Shown here: in pieces, positions 16,193-24,657 of the stretch
How the letters are laid out: each line of letters starts with the position of its first letter
Position numbering within the stretch: position 1 is the first letter of the stretch
Assembly (NCBI GenBank): GCA_903929755.1
Contig: CAIYVZ010000041.1
Span: 16,738 to 80,737, forward strand
Direction: 5' to 3'
DNA length: 64,000 bases
Source of the DNA: an uncultured Acidobacteriia bacterium
Lineage (GTDB): Bacteria > Acidobacteriota > Terriglobia > Bryobacterales > Bryobacteraceae
Position numbers and translations under genes: made by a program
Notes under the pieces: generated by a model
What the model saw: only the letters and a program-made list of their open reading frames with translations
Told to the model about the DNA's origin: nothing
The model's database searches: none

Positions 16193-17473
16193 TTATTTCA
16201 ACTGAGCCGATGCCGTGATTACCTCAGCATTCAAATAAGGTCGCAACGCTTCCGGGACAATCACGCTCCCATCCGCCTGCTGGTAGTTTTCCATCACCGC
16301 AACCCACGTCCGCCCAACCGCCAGACCGCTGCCATTGATGGTATGCACCAGTTCCGCCTTCTTCCCGCCACGGAACCGGATATTCGCCCGACGAGCCTGA
16401 AACGCCTCAAAATTCGAGCACGACGAAATCTCTTTGAAGTTGTTCTGCCCCGGCAGCCAGACCTCAATATCGTACGTCTTGGCCGAACTAAAGCCCATAT
16501 CGCCCGTGCACAACACCACTGTCCGGAACGTCAAGCCCAGACGCCGCAGAATATCTTCCGCATCACCAGTCAGCTTATCCAGTTCCGCATAGCTGGTTTC
16601 CGGGTGAGCAAATTTCACCAACTCCACTTTCTGGAACTGATGCTGCCGGATAATCCCGCGCACATCCCGACCATAAGAACCCGCTTCGCTCCGGAAGCAG
16701 GGCGTGTACGACGCAAAACAGATCGGCAACTTCTCGGGATCCAGCACTTCGTCGCGATACAAGTTCGTCACCGGAACTTCAGCTGTCGGAATCAGCCAGT
16801 AATCGGTCTTTTCCAGCTTGAACAGATCTTCCGAAAACTTCGGCAGCTGCCCCGTGCCATACATGCTGGCCGAATTCACCACAAACGGCGGCAGAACTTC
16901 GGTGTACCCATGCTCCCGCGTGTGCGTATCCAGCATGAAGTTGATGAGTGACCGCTCCAGCTTCGCGCCCAGCCCCATATAAATGGCAAACCGCGCGCCT
17001 GTAATCTTCGCCGCCCGGTCAAAGTCCAGAATCCCCAGCGACGGCCCCAAATCCCAGTGCGCCTGGGGTTCGAAATCAAACTTCGGAATTTCCCCGAAGC
17101 GGTTTACCTCTACATTTTCCTCAGCCGATTTTCCCACCGGCACGGATTCGTGCGGCAAATTCGGAATCCCCGCCAGCATCTCTTTGAACTGGGCGTCCAC
17201 TTCCTCCACAGCTCCGGCCAGGGCTGCAATGCGGTCCGCCATCTCGCGCGACTGCACCTGCAGCGCGTCCGTATTCGTACCTTCCTTGCGCAGCTTACCA
17301 ATTTCTTTCGACAGGTTGTTTTGGCCGGCGCGAAGGTTTTCCGATTCCGTAATCGCAGACCTGCGACGCGAATCCAGCGCCCGAAATTCATCAAGTGGCA
17401 GCACAAGGCCCCGCGTTGCGAGCCGAGCCGCAAACGCATCCAGATTGGCGCGAAACGTCCCCAAATCATGCAT
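16193..17473 (-). CDS. serS: seryl-tRNA synthetase
   Basis: A class II aminoacyl-tRNA synthetase that charges tRNA-Ser, 426 residues, normal length. The N-terminal coiled-coil arm spans about residues 30-100 ([20 protein letters not shown] onward). Motif 2 is [19 protein letters not shown], followed by [17 protein letters not shown]. Motif 3 is at the end ([19 protein letters not shown]). The start ATG at 17473 gives [18 protein letters not shown], close to the usual MLD-type N-terminus. It is divergent from hpnH with only 59 bp between starts. Confidence 0.96.
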   Translation of the reverse strand: MHDLGTFRANLDAFAARLATRGLVLPLDEFRALDSRRRSAITESENLRAGQNNLSKEIGKLRKEGTNTDALQVQSREMADRIAALAGAVEEVDAQFKEMLAGIPNLPHESVPVGKSAEENVEVNRFGEIPKFDFEPQAHWDLGPSLGILDFDRAAKITGARFAIYMGLGAKLERSLINFMLDTHTREHGYTEVLPPFVVNSASMYGTGQLPKFSEDLFKLEKTDYWLIPTAEVPVTNLYRDEVLDPEKLPICFASYTPCFRSEAGSYGRDVRGIIRQHQFQKVELVKFAHPETSYAELDKLTGDAEDILRRLGLTFRTVVLCTGDMGFSSAKTYDIEVWLPGQNNFKEISSCSNFEAFQARRANIRFRGGKKAELVHTINGSGLAVGRTWVAVMENYQQADGSVIVPEALRPYLNAEVITASAQLK

Positions 17474-17532
17474 ATATGCCTAGGTTATCAGGCCGCCTCC
17501 AAACTCAGCGAATCAAATGAGACAATACAAGA

Positions 17533-18657
17533 ATGCCCGTCCCTGTTTCACAGATGTGGACCGTGGTCAGCTATGTGCTGAAACAGCGCCTCGCTGGCCG
17601 CGAACGCTATCCGCTGGTCCTGATGCTCGAACCGCTCTTCCGCTGCAATCTCGCCTGCGCGGGCTGCGGCAAGATCCAATACCCTGCGCACGTCCTCAAA
17701 ATGAACCTCTCCCCCGAGGATTGCTTCAAAGCGGTAGACGAGTGCGGTGCCCCCATGGTCTCTATCCCCGGCGGCGAACCCCTGATGCACCCGGAAATCG
17801 ACAAGATCGTCGCAGGCCTGGTGGCCCGCAAAAAATACATCTACCTCTGCACCAACGCTCTGCTCCTGAAAGAAAAGCTCCACCTCTTCCAGCCCAGCAA
17901 GTACCTCACGTTCTCTGTTCACGTGGACGGCCAAAAAGAACACCACGATTTTTCGGTCTGCAAAGAAGGCGGCTACGAACTCGCCCTCGACGGCATAAAA
18001 GAGGCCATCAAACGCGGCTTCCGCGTCACCACCAACACCACCCTCTTTGATGGCACCGACCCCAACTCCGTCCGCAGCTTCTTCGACGAAATGATGGCGC
18101 TCGGTGTAGAGGGCATGATGCTCTCCCCCGGCTACTCCTACGACAAAGCCCCCGACCAGAAGCACTTCCTCGGCCGCTCCCGGACGCGCCGCCTCTTCCG
18201 TTCCATCCTCTCGAACCGGAAATCCACCTGGCAGTTTAACCAGTCGCCGCTTTTCCTCGAATTCCTGATGGGCGAACGACACTACACCTGCACCCCCTGG
18301 GGCATGCCGACGTACAACGTTTTCGGCTGGCAGAAGCCCTGCTACCTCCTGCAGGATGGCTACGCCGACACGTTCCAGGAACTGATGGACTCCGTGGAGT
18401 GGGCGAAATACGGCACAGAATCCGGCAATCCGAAGTGCGCCAACTGTATGGTCCATTCGGGCTACGAAGCCAGCGCGGTTCAGCACCAGTTCGCCAGCTG
18501 GGAGGGTTTTGTCGCTGGAGCTCGCGCCTTCTTTGGTCTTTACCCCGATCCCGAGGCTCTGAAAATGCTGCAGGAACCAGTAAAATCCGTCCACGCGCAG
18601 GCAGGCCTGGTCCAGATTGCTACTAAGGAACCCGAGCACGAAGAGGTGAATGCGTGA
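17533..18657 (+). CDS. hpnH: hopanoid radical SAM enzyme HpnH
   Basis: Catalyses addition of adenosine to hopene (adenosylhopane formation), the first step of extended hopanoid synthesis. The radical SAM motif is Cys38-x3-Cys42-x2-Cys45 in [19 protein letters not shown], the exact HpnH style. Other family segments are [27 protein letters not shown] and [20 protein letters not shown]. At 374 residues the length is normal. The stop overlaps the GTG start of the next small gene. No squalene-hopene cyclase or other hpn gene is in the window, so the hopanoid genes are split. Confidence 0.93.
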   Translation: MPVPVSQMWTVVSYVLKQRLAGRERYPLVLMLEPLFRCNLACAGCGKIQYPAHVLKMNLSPEDCFKAVDECGAPMVSIPGGEPLMHPEIDKIVAGLVARKKYIYLCTNALLLKEKLHLFQPSKYLTFSVHVDGQKEHHDFSVCKEGGYELALDGIKEAIKRGFRVTTNTTLFDGTDPNSVRSFFDEMMALGVEGMMLSPGYSYDKAPDQKHFLGRSRTRRLFRSILSNRKSTWQFNQSPLFLEFLMGERHYTCTPWGMPTYNVFGWQKPCYLLQDGYADTFQELMDSVEWAKYGTESGNPKCANCMVHSGYEASAVQHQFASWEGFVAGARAFFGLYPDPEALKMLQEPVKSVHAQAGLVQIATKEPEHEEVNA

Positions 18658-19067
18658 GCGAAGCCGTCCTCAACCCCGACGACCTCGAAGTCGCCCCAGG
18701 CTTTGAGCACGACTTCCTGCAGGGCCAGGTCTTTCAGGCCGCCTCACCCGAAGAACTCCGCGAAGCTCTGGAAAAGGCCTTCGACTACCGCGGTGACGTC
18801 ACGGTCACCCTGAAAGACGGCGCTACCGTTGAGGGCTACATCTTCGACCGCCAGTCCGGCGCGACCCTCGCCACCTCAAAAATCCGCATGTTCCCGAAGA
18901 ACGAAGCGGTGAAGCGGACCATTGTCTGGCAAGACATCGCCGGCCTCGCCTTCACGGGCCGCGACACCGCCGCCGGCAAGACGTGGGAAGCCTGGCTCAG
19001 AAAGTACTGGGAGAAGAAACAGGCCGGTGAAACGAACATCGAGCTCAAGCCCGAAAGCCTCGATTAG
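18654..19067 (+). CDS. conserved hypothetical protein coupled to hpnH
   Basis: A 137-residue soluble protein that starts with GTG inside the hpnH stop (GTGA at 18654-18657). It has an acidic N-terminus ([18 protein letters not shown]), a helix ([15 protein letters not shown]), and a beta-rich core [18 protein letters not shown] that recalls small-barrel (Sm-like) folds. It ends with a basic/aromatic helix ([16 protein letters not shown]). There are no membrane segments, cysteines or known catalytic motif. Tight coupling suggests it acts with HpnH or regulates it, but this is inference from position only. Confidence 0.6.
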   Translation: MSEAVLNPDDLEVAPGFEHDFLQGQVFQAASPEELREALEKAFDYRGDVTVTLKDGATVEGYIFDRQSGATLATSKIRMFPKNEAVKRTIVWQDIAGLAFTGRDTAAGKTWEAWLRKYWEKKQAGETNIELKPESLD

Positions 19068-19076
19068 CCGCGTCAC

Positions 19077-19745
19077 ATGCCACAGCTCGATTGGTTCCCC
19101 CTCTGGCTCAGCCTGGAAGTTGCAACCATCGCCACCTGTTTTTCCGCGTGTGCCGGGATCTGGCTCGCCTGGGTCCTTGCGAATCGTACTTTTCCCGGCA
19201 AGGATATCGTGGATGCCCTCACTGCCCTGCCCCTCGCCCTTCCACCCACTGTCCTCGGCTACTACCTCCTCACCGTTATCGGGCGCAACAGCATCATCGG
19301 CCATACCTGGGAGTCGATCACCGGCAGCCCGCTCGTCTTCACCCCCTCTGCAGCGGTCATCGCGGCCATGCTCCACGCCATCCCGCTGCTCGTAAAATCA
19401 ACGCGGGCCGCGCTCGAATCCATTGATCATGACTTCGAACGCGCCGGACGCAGTCTGGGAGCCAGCGAATGGCGCATCTTTTGGTGGATCAGCCTGCCGC
19501 TCGCGAAGCGTCCCGTAGCTGCCGCGACGGCTCTCGCGTTCGCCCGCTGCCTGGGCGATTTCGGTGCCACCCTCATGATTGCGGGTGATATCCCTGGCCG
19601 CACGCAAACCGTTGCCGTCGCCGTCTTTGACGCCGTGGAAGCAGGTAACACCTCTACCGCCCGCTGGCTGGTCCTCGCCATCTCCGCTATCACCATCCTG
19701 CTCGTCTTCCTCTCCAATCGTCTGGAACGAAGGAGGCACGCATGA
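19077..19745 (+). CDS. modB: molybdate ABC transporter permease
   Basis: The 222-residue inner-membrane permease of a molybdate importer. It has five or six membrane segments, and the short length is normal for ModB. The EAA loop that contacts the ATPase is ERAGRSLGASEWRIFWWISL near residues 122-141. LTALPLALPPTVLGYYLL and CLGDFGATLMIAGDIPGRTQ are strong ModB segments. The stop overlaps the start of modC (ATGA). A substrate-binding protein gene (modA) is absent here, and the gene upstream belongs to hopanoid synthesis. Confidence 0.9.
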   Translation: MPQLDWFPLWLSLEVATIATCFSACAGIWLAWVLANRTFPGKDIVDALTALPLALPPTVLGYYLLTVIGRNSIIGHTWESITGSPLVFTPSAAVIAAMLHAIPLLVKSTRAALESIDHDFERAGRSLGASEWRIFWWISLPLAKRPVAAATALAFARCLGDFGATLMIAGDIPGRTQTVAVAVFDAVEAGNTSTARWLVLAISAITILLVFLSNRLERRRHA

Positions 19746-20824
19746 TAGAAGCGATTATCGGGAAAAGCTTTCCCCCCGCCGAAGATTCCTCCGGTTTTGA
19801 CCTCAGTGTCGAATTCCAGGCCGGTCCCGGCATCACCACCCTTTACGGACCTTCCGGCTCCGGCAAGACTCTCACGCTGGACGCCATCGCCGGCTTCATC
19901 GCCCCGCAAGCCGGCCGCATCCAGCTCAACGGCCAAATCCTCTTTGACGCCGGCACGAAAGTCTCCATCCCGCCCCGCAACCGCGCCTGCGGCTACGTCT
20001 TCCAGAACTACGCCCTATTCCCGCACATGACAGTGCGCCAGAACCTCGCGTTTGCCGCCAGCAGCGCCTCCCACAACCTCCCCCGCCTCGAACGCCACCG
20101 CCACATCGCCGAATTGCTGGAACGCTTCCACCTTGCGGACCTCGCAGGCCGTAAACCCCGCGAACTCTCCGGTGGACAAAAGCAGCGCGCCTCCATCGCC
20201 CGCGCCCTCATCACCCAGCCCAAAGCGCTGCTCCTCGATGAGCCCGGCCGGGGCCTCGACGGCCAGCTTCGCGCCGAACTCTACACCACGCTGCTCGACC
20301 TGAAGGGCCTCTCCAAAATCCCCATCCTCCTCGTCACCCATGACACGGAGGAATGCTTCGCGCTGGCCGATAACGTCCTTGTCTACCAGGCCGGACACAT
20401 CGTCCATCGCGGCTCCCCCCTCGAACTCCTGCGCAACCCTGGCACCGCCGATGTCGCCACCCTCCTGGGCGACTTCACTATCTTCAACGCCGAAGTCATC
20501 ACGCTCGACCCGGCGCGCCAAACCAGCACCATCAAAATGCTGGGGGAAGAATTCAAAGGCCCCCACCTCCGTGGCTGCTTCCGCGGCGACCGTGTTACCC
20601 TGTGCGCCCGCCCCGAAGAACTCCGCATCGTCGGCAAACCGGGCGACAACCGCATCCGTCGCGTTCCCATGCGCATTACCGAACGCCCGCAGCACGTCCG
20701 GGTCGACTTCGACAGCGGCCTGATTGTTGACGTCCCCCGCGACCAGTGGACCGCCCGCCCCGACGACATTTGGGTCGATGTCCCCGCCGAAGCCCTTCGC
20801 CAAATCGCAAAGTCCGCCGCTTAG
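19742..20824 (+). CDS. modC: molybdate ABC transporter ATP-binding protein
   Basis: A 360-residue ATPase that powers molybdate uptake. Walker A is GPSGSGKT (about residues 39-46), the signature is LSGGQKQR, Walker B is ALLLDEPGRG, and the switch histidine is in LLVTHDTEE. The C-terminal 110 residues form the TOBE/Mop-like regulatory domain (VITLDPARQ, then CARPEELRIVG). The usual Walker B neighbour Asp is followed by GRGLDGQLR, as in ModC. It is coupled to modB by a 4-bp overlap. Without modA nearby, the binding protein must be encoded elsewhere. Confidence 0.92.
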   Translation: MIEAIIGKSFPPAEDSSGFDLSVEFQAGPGITTLYGPSGSGKTLTLDAIAGFIAPQAGRIQLNGQILFDAGTKVSIPPRNRACGYVFQNYALFPHMTVRQNLAFAASSASHNLPRLERHRHIAELLERFHLADLAGRKPRELSGGQKQRASIARALITQPKALLLDEPGRGLDGQLRAELYTTLLDLKGLSKIPILLVTHDTEECFALADNVLVYQAGHIVHRGSPLELLRNPGTADVATLLGDFTIFNAEVITLDPARQTSTIKMLGEEFKGPHLRGCFRGDRVTLCARPEELRIVGKPGDNRIRRVPMRITERPQHVRVDFDSGLIVDVPRDQWTARPDDIWVDVPAEALRQIAKSAA

Positions 20825-20876
20825 CTGCCCCCCTTTTTTTTGCCAAAATTTCGTGGTAAAGTCATTTCCGATATCC

Positions 20877-22307
20877 ATGTCTAAGAACATTATTTTCTGC
20901 TCCGATGGCACCTGGCAGCACCAGAATGAGCCCAAGGCGTCGAAGGACACCAACATCGCGAAACTCCCCGCGCTGATCGATCAGACCACTCAGGTCGTCA
21001 TTTATGAGGATGGCGTCGGCGTTGAATTCCCCGAAGTGCTCGGCGGAGCCTTTGGCGTGGGTCTGTTTGGCAAAGTAAAGCAGGGCTACGCCCAACTTGC
21101 CGCCGTTTACCAACCTGGCGACCGCCTCTGGTTCTTCGGTTTCAGCCGCGGCGCCTTCACTGCCCGCGCCCTCGCCGGCATGGTCAGCATCCTCGGGCTC
21201 CCCACCAAACTCCCTGCGGGCGACCCCAATAAAACCTCCGAAGAAGTCGCCGAGAAGGCCTTCGCAGCCTACCAAAACGTGCTCCTTCGCGACGAACTAA
21301 AGAAGGCGCTCGTGCCCTTTGCTCCCGAGATTCCCGCCATCGCCATGCAGGGCATCTTCGATACCGTGGGTTCCCTCGGCTTCACCGGTGCCCTGTTTGG
21401 TATCAAGGACCCCCTCGTTTACGGCTTCCTCGATACCAACCTCTACCCCAACACGGAAGCCGCCTACCACGCGCTCGCCATCGATGAGCGTCGCCTGGAG
21501 TTCAAGCCCACTCTCTGGCACTCCACCGTCGCCCCCCATCAGGTCCTTGTCCAGGTCTGGTTCACCGGTGTCCACTCCGAAATCGGCGGCGGTACGGAAG
21601 AAACCGGTCTCTCCAACATCACTCTCGGCTGGATGTTGAAGAATGCCGAAGCCCGCGGCCTGGCCCTCACGCCCGCAGCCGACCAGTACCGCACGGTGGA
21701 TCCCGGTTCCGCGCTCATTCCCATGAAGGACTCCTGGTCCATCCTGTGGGCCTTCCCCGAGCGCCGCGCAATTCCGGACCACTCCACCATAGCCAACAGC
21801 ACCGCCATCCGCCTCGCCGATGACGCCACCTACCGCCCCTCCAACCTCAGGCTGGATGCCGATGGAACCCTGAACGCCGAATACACCATTGAATCCGTAA
21901 TCGCGGAACCCACCCTCGCGAAGGGTATTGAAATCCCCGCCAACGCCTCTCAGTTCGACACCCACATCGACATTCAGGCGGGGAAAACCTATAGTTTCGC
22001 GGCCTCTGGAATCTGGGTGGACAAGAATCCTCCGGGCGTCACAGCCGATGGGGTTCAGCATCCGGGCTTCCCCAGAGATGCGGCAGGGTTCCTCAAGAAA
22101 ATGCATCAGGCCCCGTGGATGGCGCTCATCGGTCGCGTCAACTCCGGCGACTGGTTCCTGATCGGCAGCCACGCTACTTTCTCGAACCTTCCGGCCGGCC
22201 GCCTCTACTGCTGCGCCAACGATGCCCCCGGCTTCTACGGCAACAACCACGGGACCCTCCGCCTCGACGTGGACGTTGTTCCCGCCGCAGCCGCCGCTAC
22301 CGCGTAG
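20877..22307 (+). CDS. DUF2235 (Tle1-like) alpha/beta hydrolase with C-terminal lectin-like domain
   Basis: A 476-residue protein. The N-terminal 300 residues are a DUF2235 domain: KNIIFCSDGTWQ at the start and the nucleophile elbow GFSRGAFTARALAG (G-F-S-R-G). This fold includes the T6SS phospholipase effector Tle1. The last 130 residues look like a PA-IL (LecA)-type galactose-binding jelly roll: FDTHIDIQAGKTYSFAASG, then GRLYCCANDAPGFYGNNHG with the Asn-Asp/Asn-rich calcium loop. The ATG at 20877 was chosen because the frame upstream lies inside modC. No signal peptide and no T6SS genes are nearby. Phospholipase or esterase activity is inferred from the family. Confidence 0.72.
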   Translation: MSKNIIFCSDGTWQHQNEPKASKDTNIAKLPALIDQTTQVVIYEDGVGVEFPEVLGGAFGVGLFGKVKQGYAQLAAVYQPGDRLWFFGFSRGAFTARALAGMVSILGLPTKLPAGDPNKTSEEVAEKAFAAYQNVLLRDELKKALVPFAPEIPAIAMQGIFDTVGSLGFTGALFGIKDPLVYGFLDTNLYPNTEAAYHALAIDERRLEFKPTLWHSTVAPHQVLVQVWFTGVHSEIGGGTEETGLSNITLGWMLKNAEARGLALTPAADQYRTVDPGSALIPMKDSWSILWAFPERRAIPDHSTIANSTAIRLADDATYRPSNLRLDADGTLNAEYTIESVIAEPTLAKGIEIPANASQFDTHIDIQAGKTYSFAASGIWVDKNPPGVTADGVQHPGFPRDAAGFLKKMHQAPWMALIGRVNSGDWFLIGSHATFSNLPAGRLYCCANDAPGFYGNNHGTLRLDVDVVPAAAAATA

Positions 22308-22314
22308 GCATTCG

Positions 22315-22338
22315 GGGCAGTGACCTTAGTCACTGCCC
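22315..22338 (+). terminator. perfect hairpin after the DUF2235 gene
   Basis: GGGCAGTGAC (22315-22324) and GTCACTGCCC (22329-22338) form a perfect 10-bp stem with a CTTA loop, 8 bp after the stop codon. No T-run follows, so it may be a weak terminator or an mRNA-end stabiliser rather than a strong intrinsic terminator. It also lies in the leader of the DUF3079 gene. Confidence 0.5.
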
Positions 22339-22385
22339 TGAACGCCCGCCCGCCCTATCCTTGGAATCAGAGGCGGGACGCAAAC

Positions 22386-22610
22386 ATGGGCAAAGCGCCG
22401 ATGAACCCGAAGCACCCCGAGCGCATCTGCTGGGGTTGCGACCAGTACTGCCCGGTTAAAGACCTCCTGTGTCGCGAGACCCGAGCCATGCATCCGGTCG
22501 AACTGTTCGGCGACGACTGGTGGAAACTGGAGGACACGGCGGAAACACCTCCGCCAATTACTTCTGACCTAAGTGAGCGCAGCGGAATGCGCCGCCACGG
22601 CGCTGGTTAA
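22386..22610 (+). CDS. DUF3079 small cysteine-rich protein
   Basis: A 74-residue protein of the DUF3079 family. The signature is PKHPERICWGCDQYCPVKDLLC (four cysteines shown here in part: C-W-G-C, then Y-C-P), followed by MHPVELFGDDWW. The cysteines suggest a zinc or iron site, but no function is known. The ATG at 22386 follows a purine-rich GAGGCGGGA. The last 42 bp overlap the 3' end of the convergent HDAC-like gene, so the C-terminal tail (SERSGMRRHGAG) is probably unconstrained. Confidence 0.7.
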   Translation: MGKAPMNPKHPERICWGCDQYCPVKDLLCRETRAMHPVELFGDDWWKLEDTAETPPPITSDLSERSGMRRHGAG

Positions 22611-23492
22611 ACCCGTAAGGTTATAACCACCCTCCAGCAACGAAATCAGCCGCCCTCCGGCGTGTTTCTCCGCCACTTCGCGCAGCAACGTTGTCAGGTC
22701 TGCAAAATCCTGGTCCGTCAGCCGAAAATGCCCCAGCGGATCCCCCAGCCGCGAGTCAAACCCTGCCGAAATCATCACCAGGTCGGGCTGGAACTCTGCC
22801 ATCGCAGGCACCAGTAAGTCCCGAAAAGCGCCCACAATCTCCGTTCGCCCGGCACCCCCTGGGAACGGACAGTTCAGTGTCTTCCCTTCCCCTGCGCCGT
22901 CACCACGCTCATCCACATCGCCCGTTCCCGGGTACCACGGCGATTGATGCGTACTGAAGAAAAACACGGACCCATCCCGGTAGAAAATATCCTGCGTCCC
23001 GTTGCCGTGGTGGACATCCCAATCGGCAATCAATACCCGCTCCGCCCCGTACTTCTGCTGTGCATATCGTGCCCCCACGGCAACGTTGTTGAACAGGCAG
23101 AACCCCATCCCCCGATCCCGCGTCGCATGGTGGCCTGGAGGCCGAATCACACAAAACGCTCGCTCCGCACGCTTTTCAAACACGGCATCCACAGCCGTCA
23201 TCACCAGCCCCGCCGCACGTTTTGCCACATGCAAAGAATTCGGACAAATATCCGTATCTCCCGTGCTCAGGCTGTCGCGCCCGCTTTCCACATCCTCCGT
23301 CGCCACCGCAAGGTAAGCGCGCGAATGGACAAGCGCCAACTCGTCTTCGGTAGCCACCCGCGGTGCAACCTTTGAGATCCGCGCCGCCCCCACGCCCAAA
23401 ACCGCCGCATCCCACCGAGCCACCTGCTCCGGATGCCCCGGCCCCAGGTTATGCTGCTTCGCGATTTCCTCCGCCAGAAAGAGCGCGCTCAC
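22569..23492 (-). CDS. histone deacetylase superfamily amidohydrolase
   Basis: A 307-residue zinc amidohydrolase of the class II HDAC/acetylpolyamine amidohydrolase type. Key segments are RPPGHHATRD (His121-His122 proton relay), DWDVHHGNGTQ (zinc ligands Asp159 and His161), SAGFDSRLGDPLG (third zinc ligand Asp) and LEGGYN near the end. It removes acetyl groups from lysines, polyamines or small amides; the actual substrate cannot be read from the sequence. The start is a GTG at 23492 that overlaps the stop of the AlkZ-like gene upstream, so the pair is coupled. Confidence 0.87.
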   Translation of the reverse strand: MSALFLAEEIAKQHNLGPGHPEQVARWDAAVLGVGAARISKVAPRVATEDELALVHSRAYLAVATEDVESGRDSLSTGDTDICPNSLHVAKRAAGLVMTAVDAVFEKRAERAFCVIRPPGHHATRDRGMGFCLFNNVAVGARYAQQKYGAERVLIADWDVHHGNGTQDIFYRDGSVFFFSTHQSPWYPGTGDVDERGDGAGEGKTLNCPFPGGAGRTEIVGAFRDLLVPAMAEFQPDLVMISAGFDSRLGDPLGHFRLTDQDFADLTTLLREVAEKHAGGRLISLLEGGYNLTGLTSAVAAHSAALT

Positions 23493-24604
23493 ACAGCCCT
23501 TTCAGCACGCAGGGCCTGAATTCGTGGTATCCGAGACTTCGGGCTATCCAGACTAAAGCTCCGGAAATCTTCCAGATCCTCCCGGATATACGCCTCAGTT
23601 ACCGCCACGGCCTCCCGCAACTGCGCCGTCGCCTTTGCGGTGGAAGTCCAGACGATCTCACCCGCCACCGGATCAAACTGCCAGTTCCCCACTGTCTGCC
23701 CCCGATCCATGATCGAATGGTCCGGCTTCTCGCCCGCCCCGTGCAGCATCTGTCCCGTGATCGTATCCAGATTGCTCACCAACGAATACTGCGGCATTTT
23801 CGGCACCACAAACGCCTCAAATGCAGCCTGAGTCTCCGGCAGCGCCAGGTATTCCCCCGCCACTGGCACCAGCCCCAGCGGAGCCATCGCCGCGTGTGCT
23901 GCCTTCGCGCCCAACCCGGAAAATGCCTGAAACCCCGCCGCCCGCGCACACCCCGTCCATCCAAAGAAGAGCCGCGCCAACGCGACAAAACTCTCCGCTT
24001 CATTCAGTATCCAGCCAGCCAAAGGATTCGGCGACCACAGAGCGTATTTATAACGTTGCTGATCCAGACGCCCATTCACCGGAACCCGCCGGATATCGCC
24101 CGATACCTGCATAGCCCCCAGCACAACCGGGAGCGTCGTGGTCACGCCCTTCTTTACACCCTCCGGCCCCAGACTCCGAGCCGCATCGCCCACCGCCGCC
24201 CGCAGTCCATCCGGAGCCAGCAGCTCACCCTTTAATGCGCCCCGAACCGCTTCGGACAGCTGCGCGCGCTCGTCATCCGTAACGCCCAGCTTCCGAGCCA
24301 CCTTGATCTCAGCCTCCGCAAACTGCCGCCCCACGGTCAAGCCCAGAGCATAGTCCCGCTCCGGCAGAACATACGTGCAGCCACGCGCGCTCGGCAACTC
24401 ATGAATCTCAAGGGCCGCCAGCGCGGCATCCGCCTCCGCCCGCCGAATCCCCGCCCGCGAAAACAGAGTCAGATAAGGAGCCGCGCCGCCCACCGACCGC
24501 GCCCAGCCAACCTTCTCCAGAACCTGCGCGGCCTTCAACCCAGCCAGACTCCCGTCCAAACCCTGCCGGTGGCTCCACCACGCCTTCAATTTTTCGTCCG
24601 CCAT
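23489..24604 (-). CDS. winged-helix DNA-binding protein, AlkZ/HTH_42-like
   Basis: A 371-residue protein of the HTH_42 family that includes the DNA glycosylases AlkZ and YcaQ. The N-terminus has WWSHRQGLDGSLAGLKAAQV, matching the conserved R-x-G-L start of the family, and several winged-helix repeats follow. The segments RRVPVNGRLDQQRYKYALW and MDRGQTVGNWQFDP (beta-wing) are typical. The Q-x-Q pair of characterised AlkZ glycosylases is not clear, so activity on alkylated or cross-linked DNA is possible but not shown. It is the first gene of a two-gene operon with the HDAC-like gene (GTGA overlap). Confidence 0.7.
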   Translation of the reverse strand: MADEKLKAWWSHRQGLDGSLAGLKAAQVLEKVGWARSVGGAAPYLTLFSRAGIRRAEADAALAALEIHELPSARGCTYVLPERDYALGLTVGRQFAEAEIKVARKLGVTDDERAQLSEAVRGALKGELLAPDGLRAAVGDAARSLGPEGVKKGVTTTLPVVLGAMQVSGDIRRVPVNGRLDQQRYKYALWSPNPLAGWILNEAESFVALARLFFGWTGCARAAGFQAFSGLGAKAAHAAMAPLGLVPVAGEYLALPETQAAFEAFVVPKMPQYSLVSNLDTITGQMLHGAGEKPDHSIMDRGQTVGNWQFDPVAGEIVWTSTAKATAQLREAVAVTEAYIREDLEDFRSFSLDSPKSRIPRIQALRAERAV

Positions 24605-24657
24605 TACCGGTCCGCCATGCCAGTACCATTATGGCCCGTTCCTGCTATCCTGACCGC

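Noticed and set aside
17548..18639. 363-codon frame antisense to hpnH
   Set aside because: Shadow of a highly C-biased gene. HpnH motifs on the plus strand are decisive.
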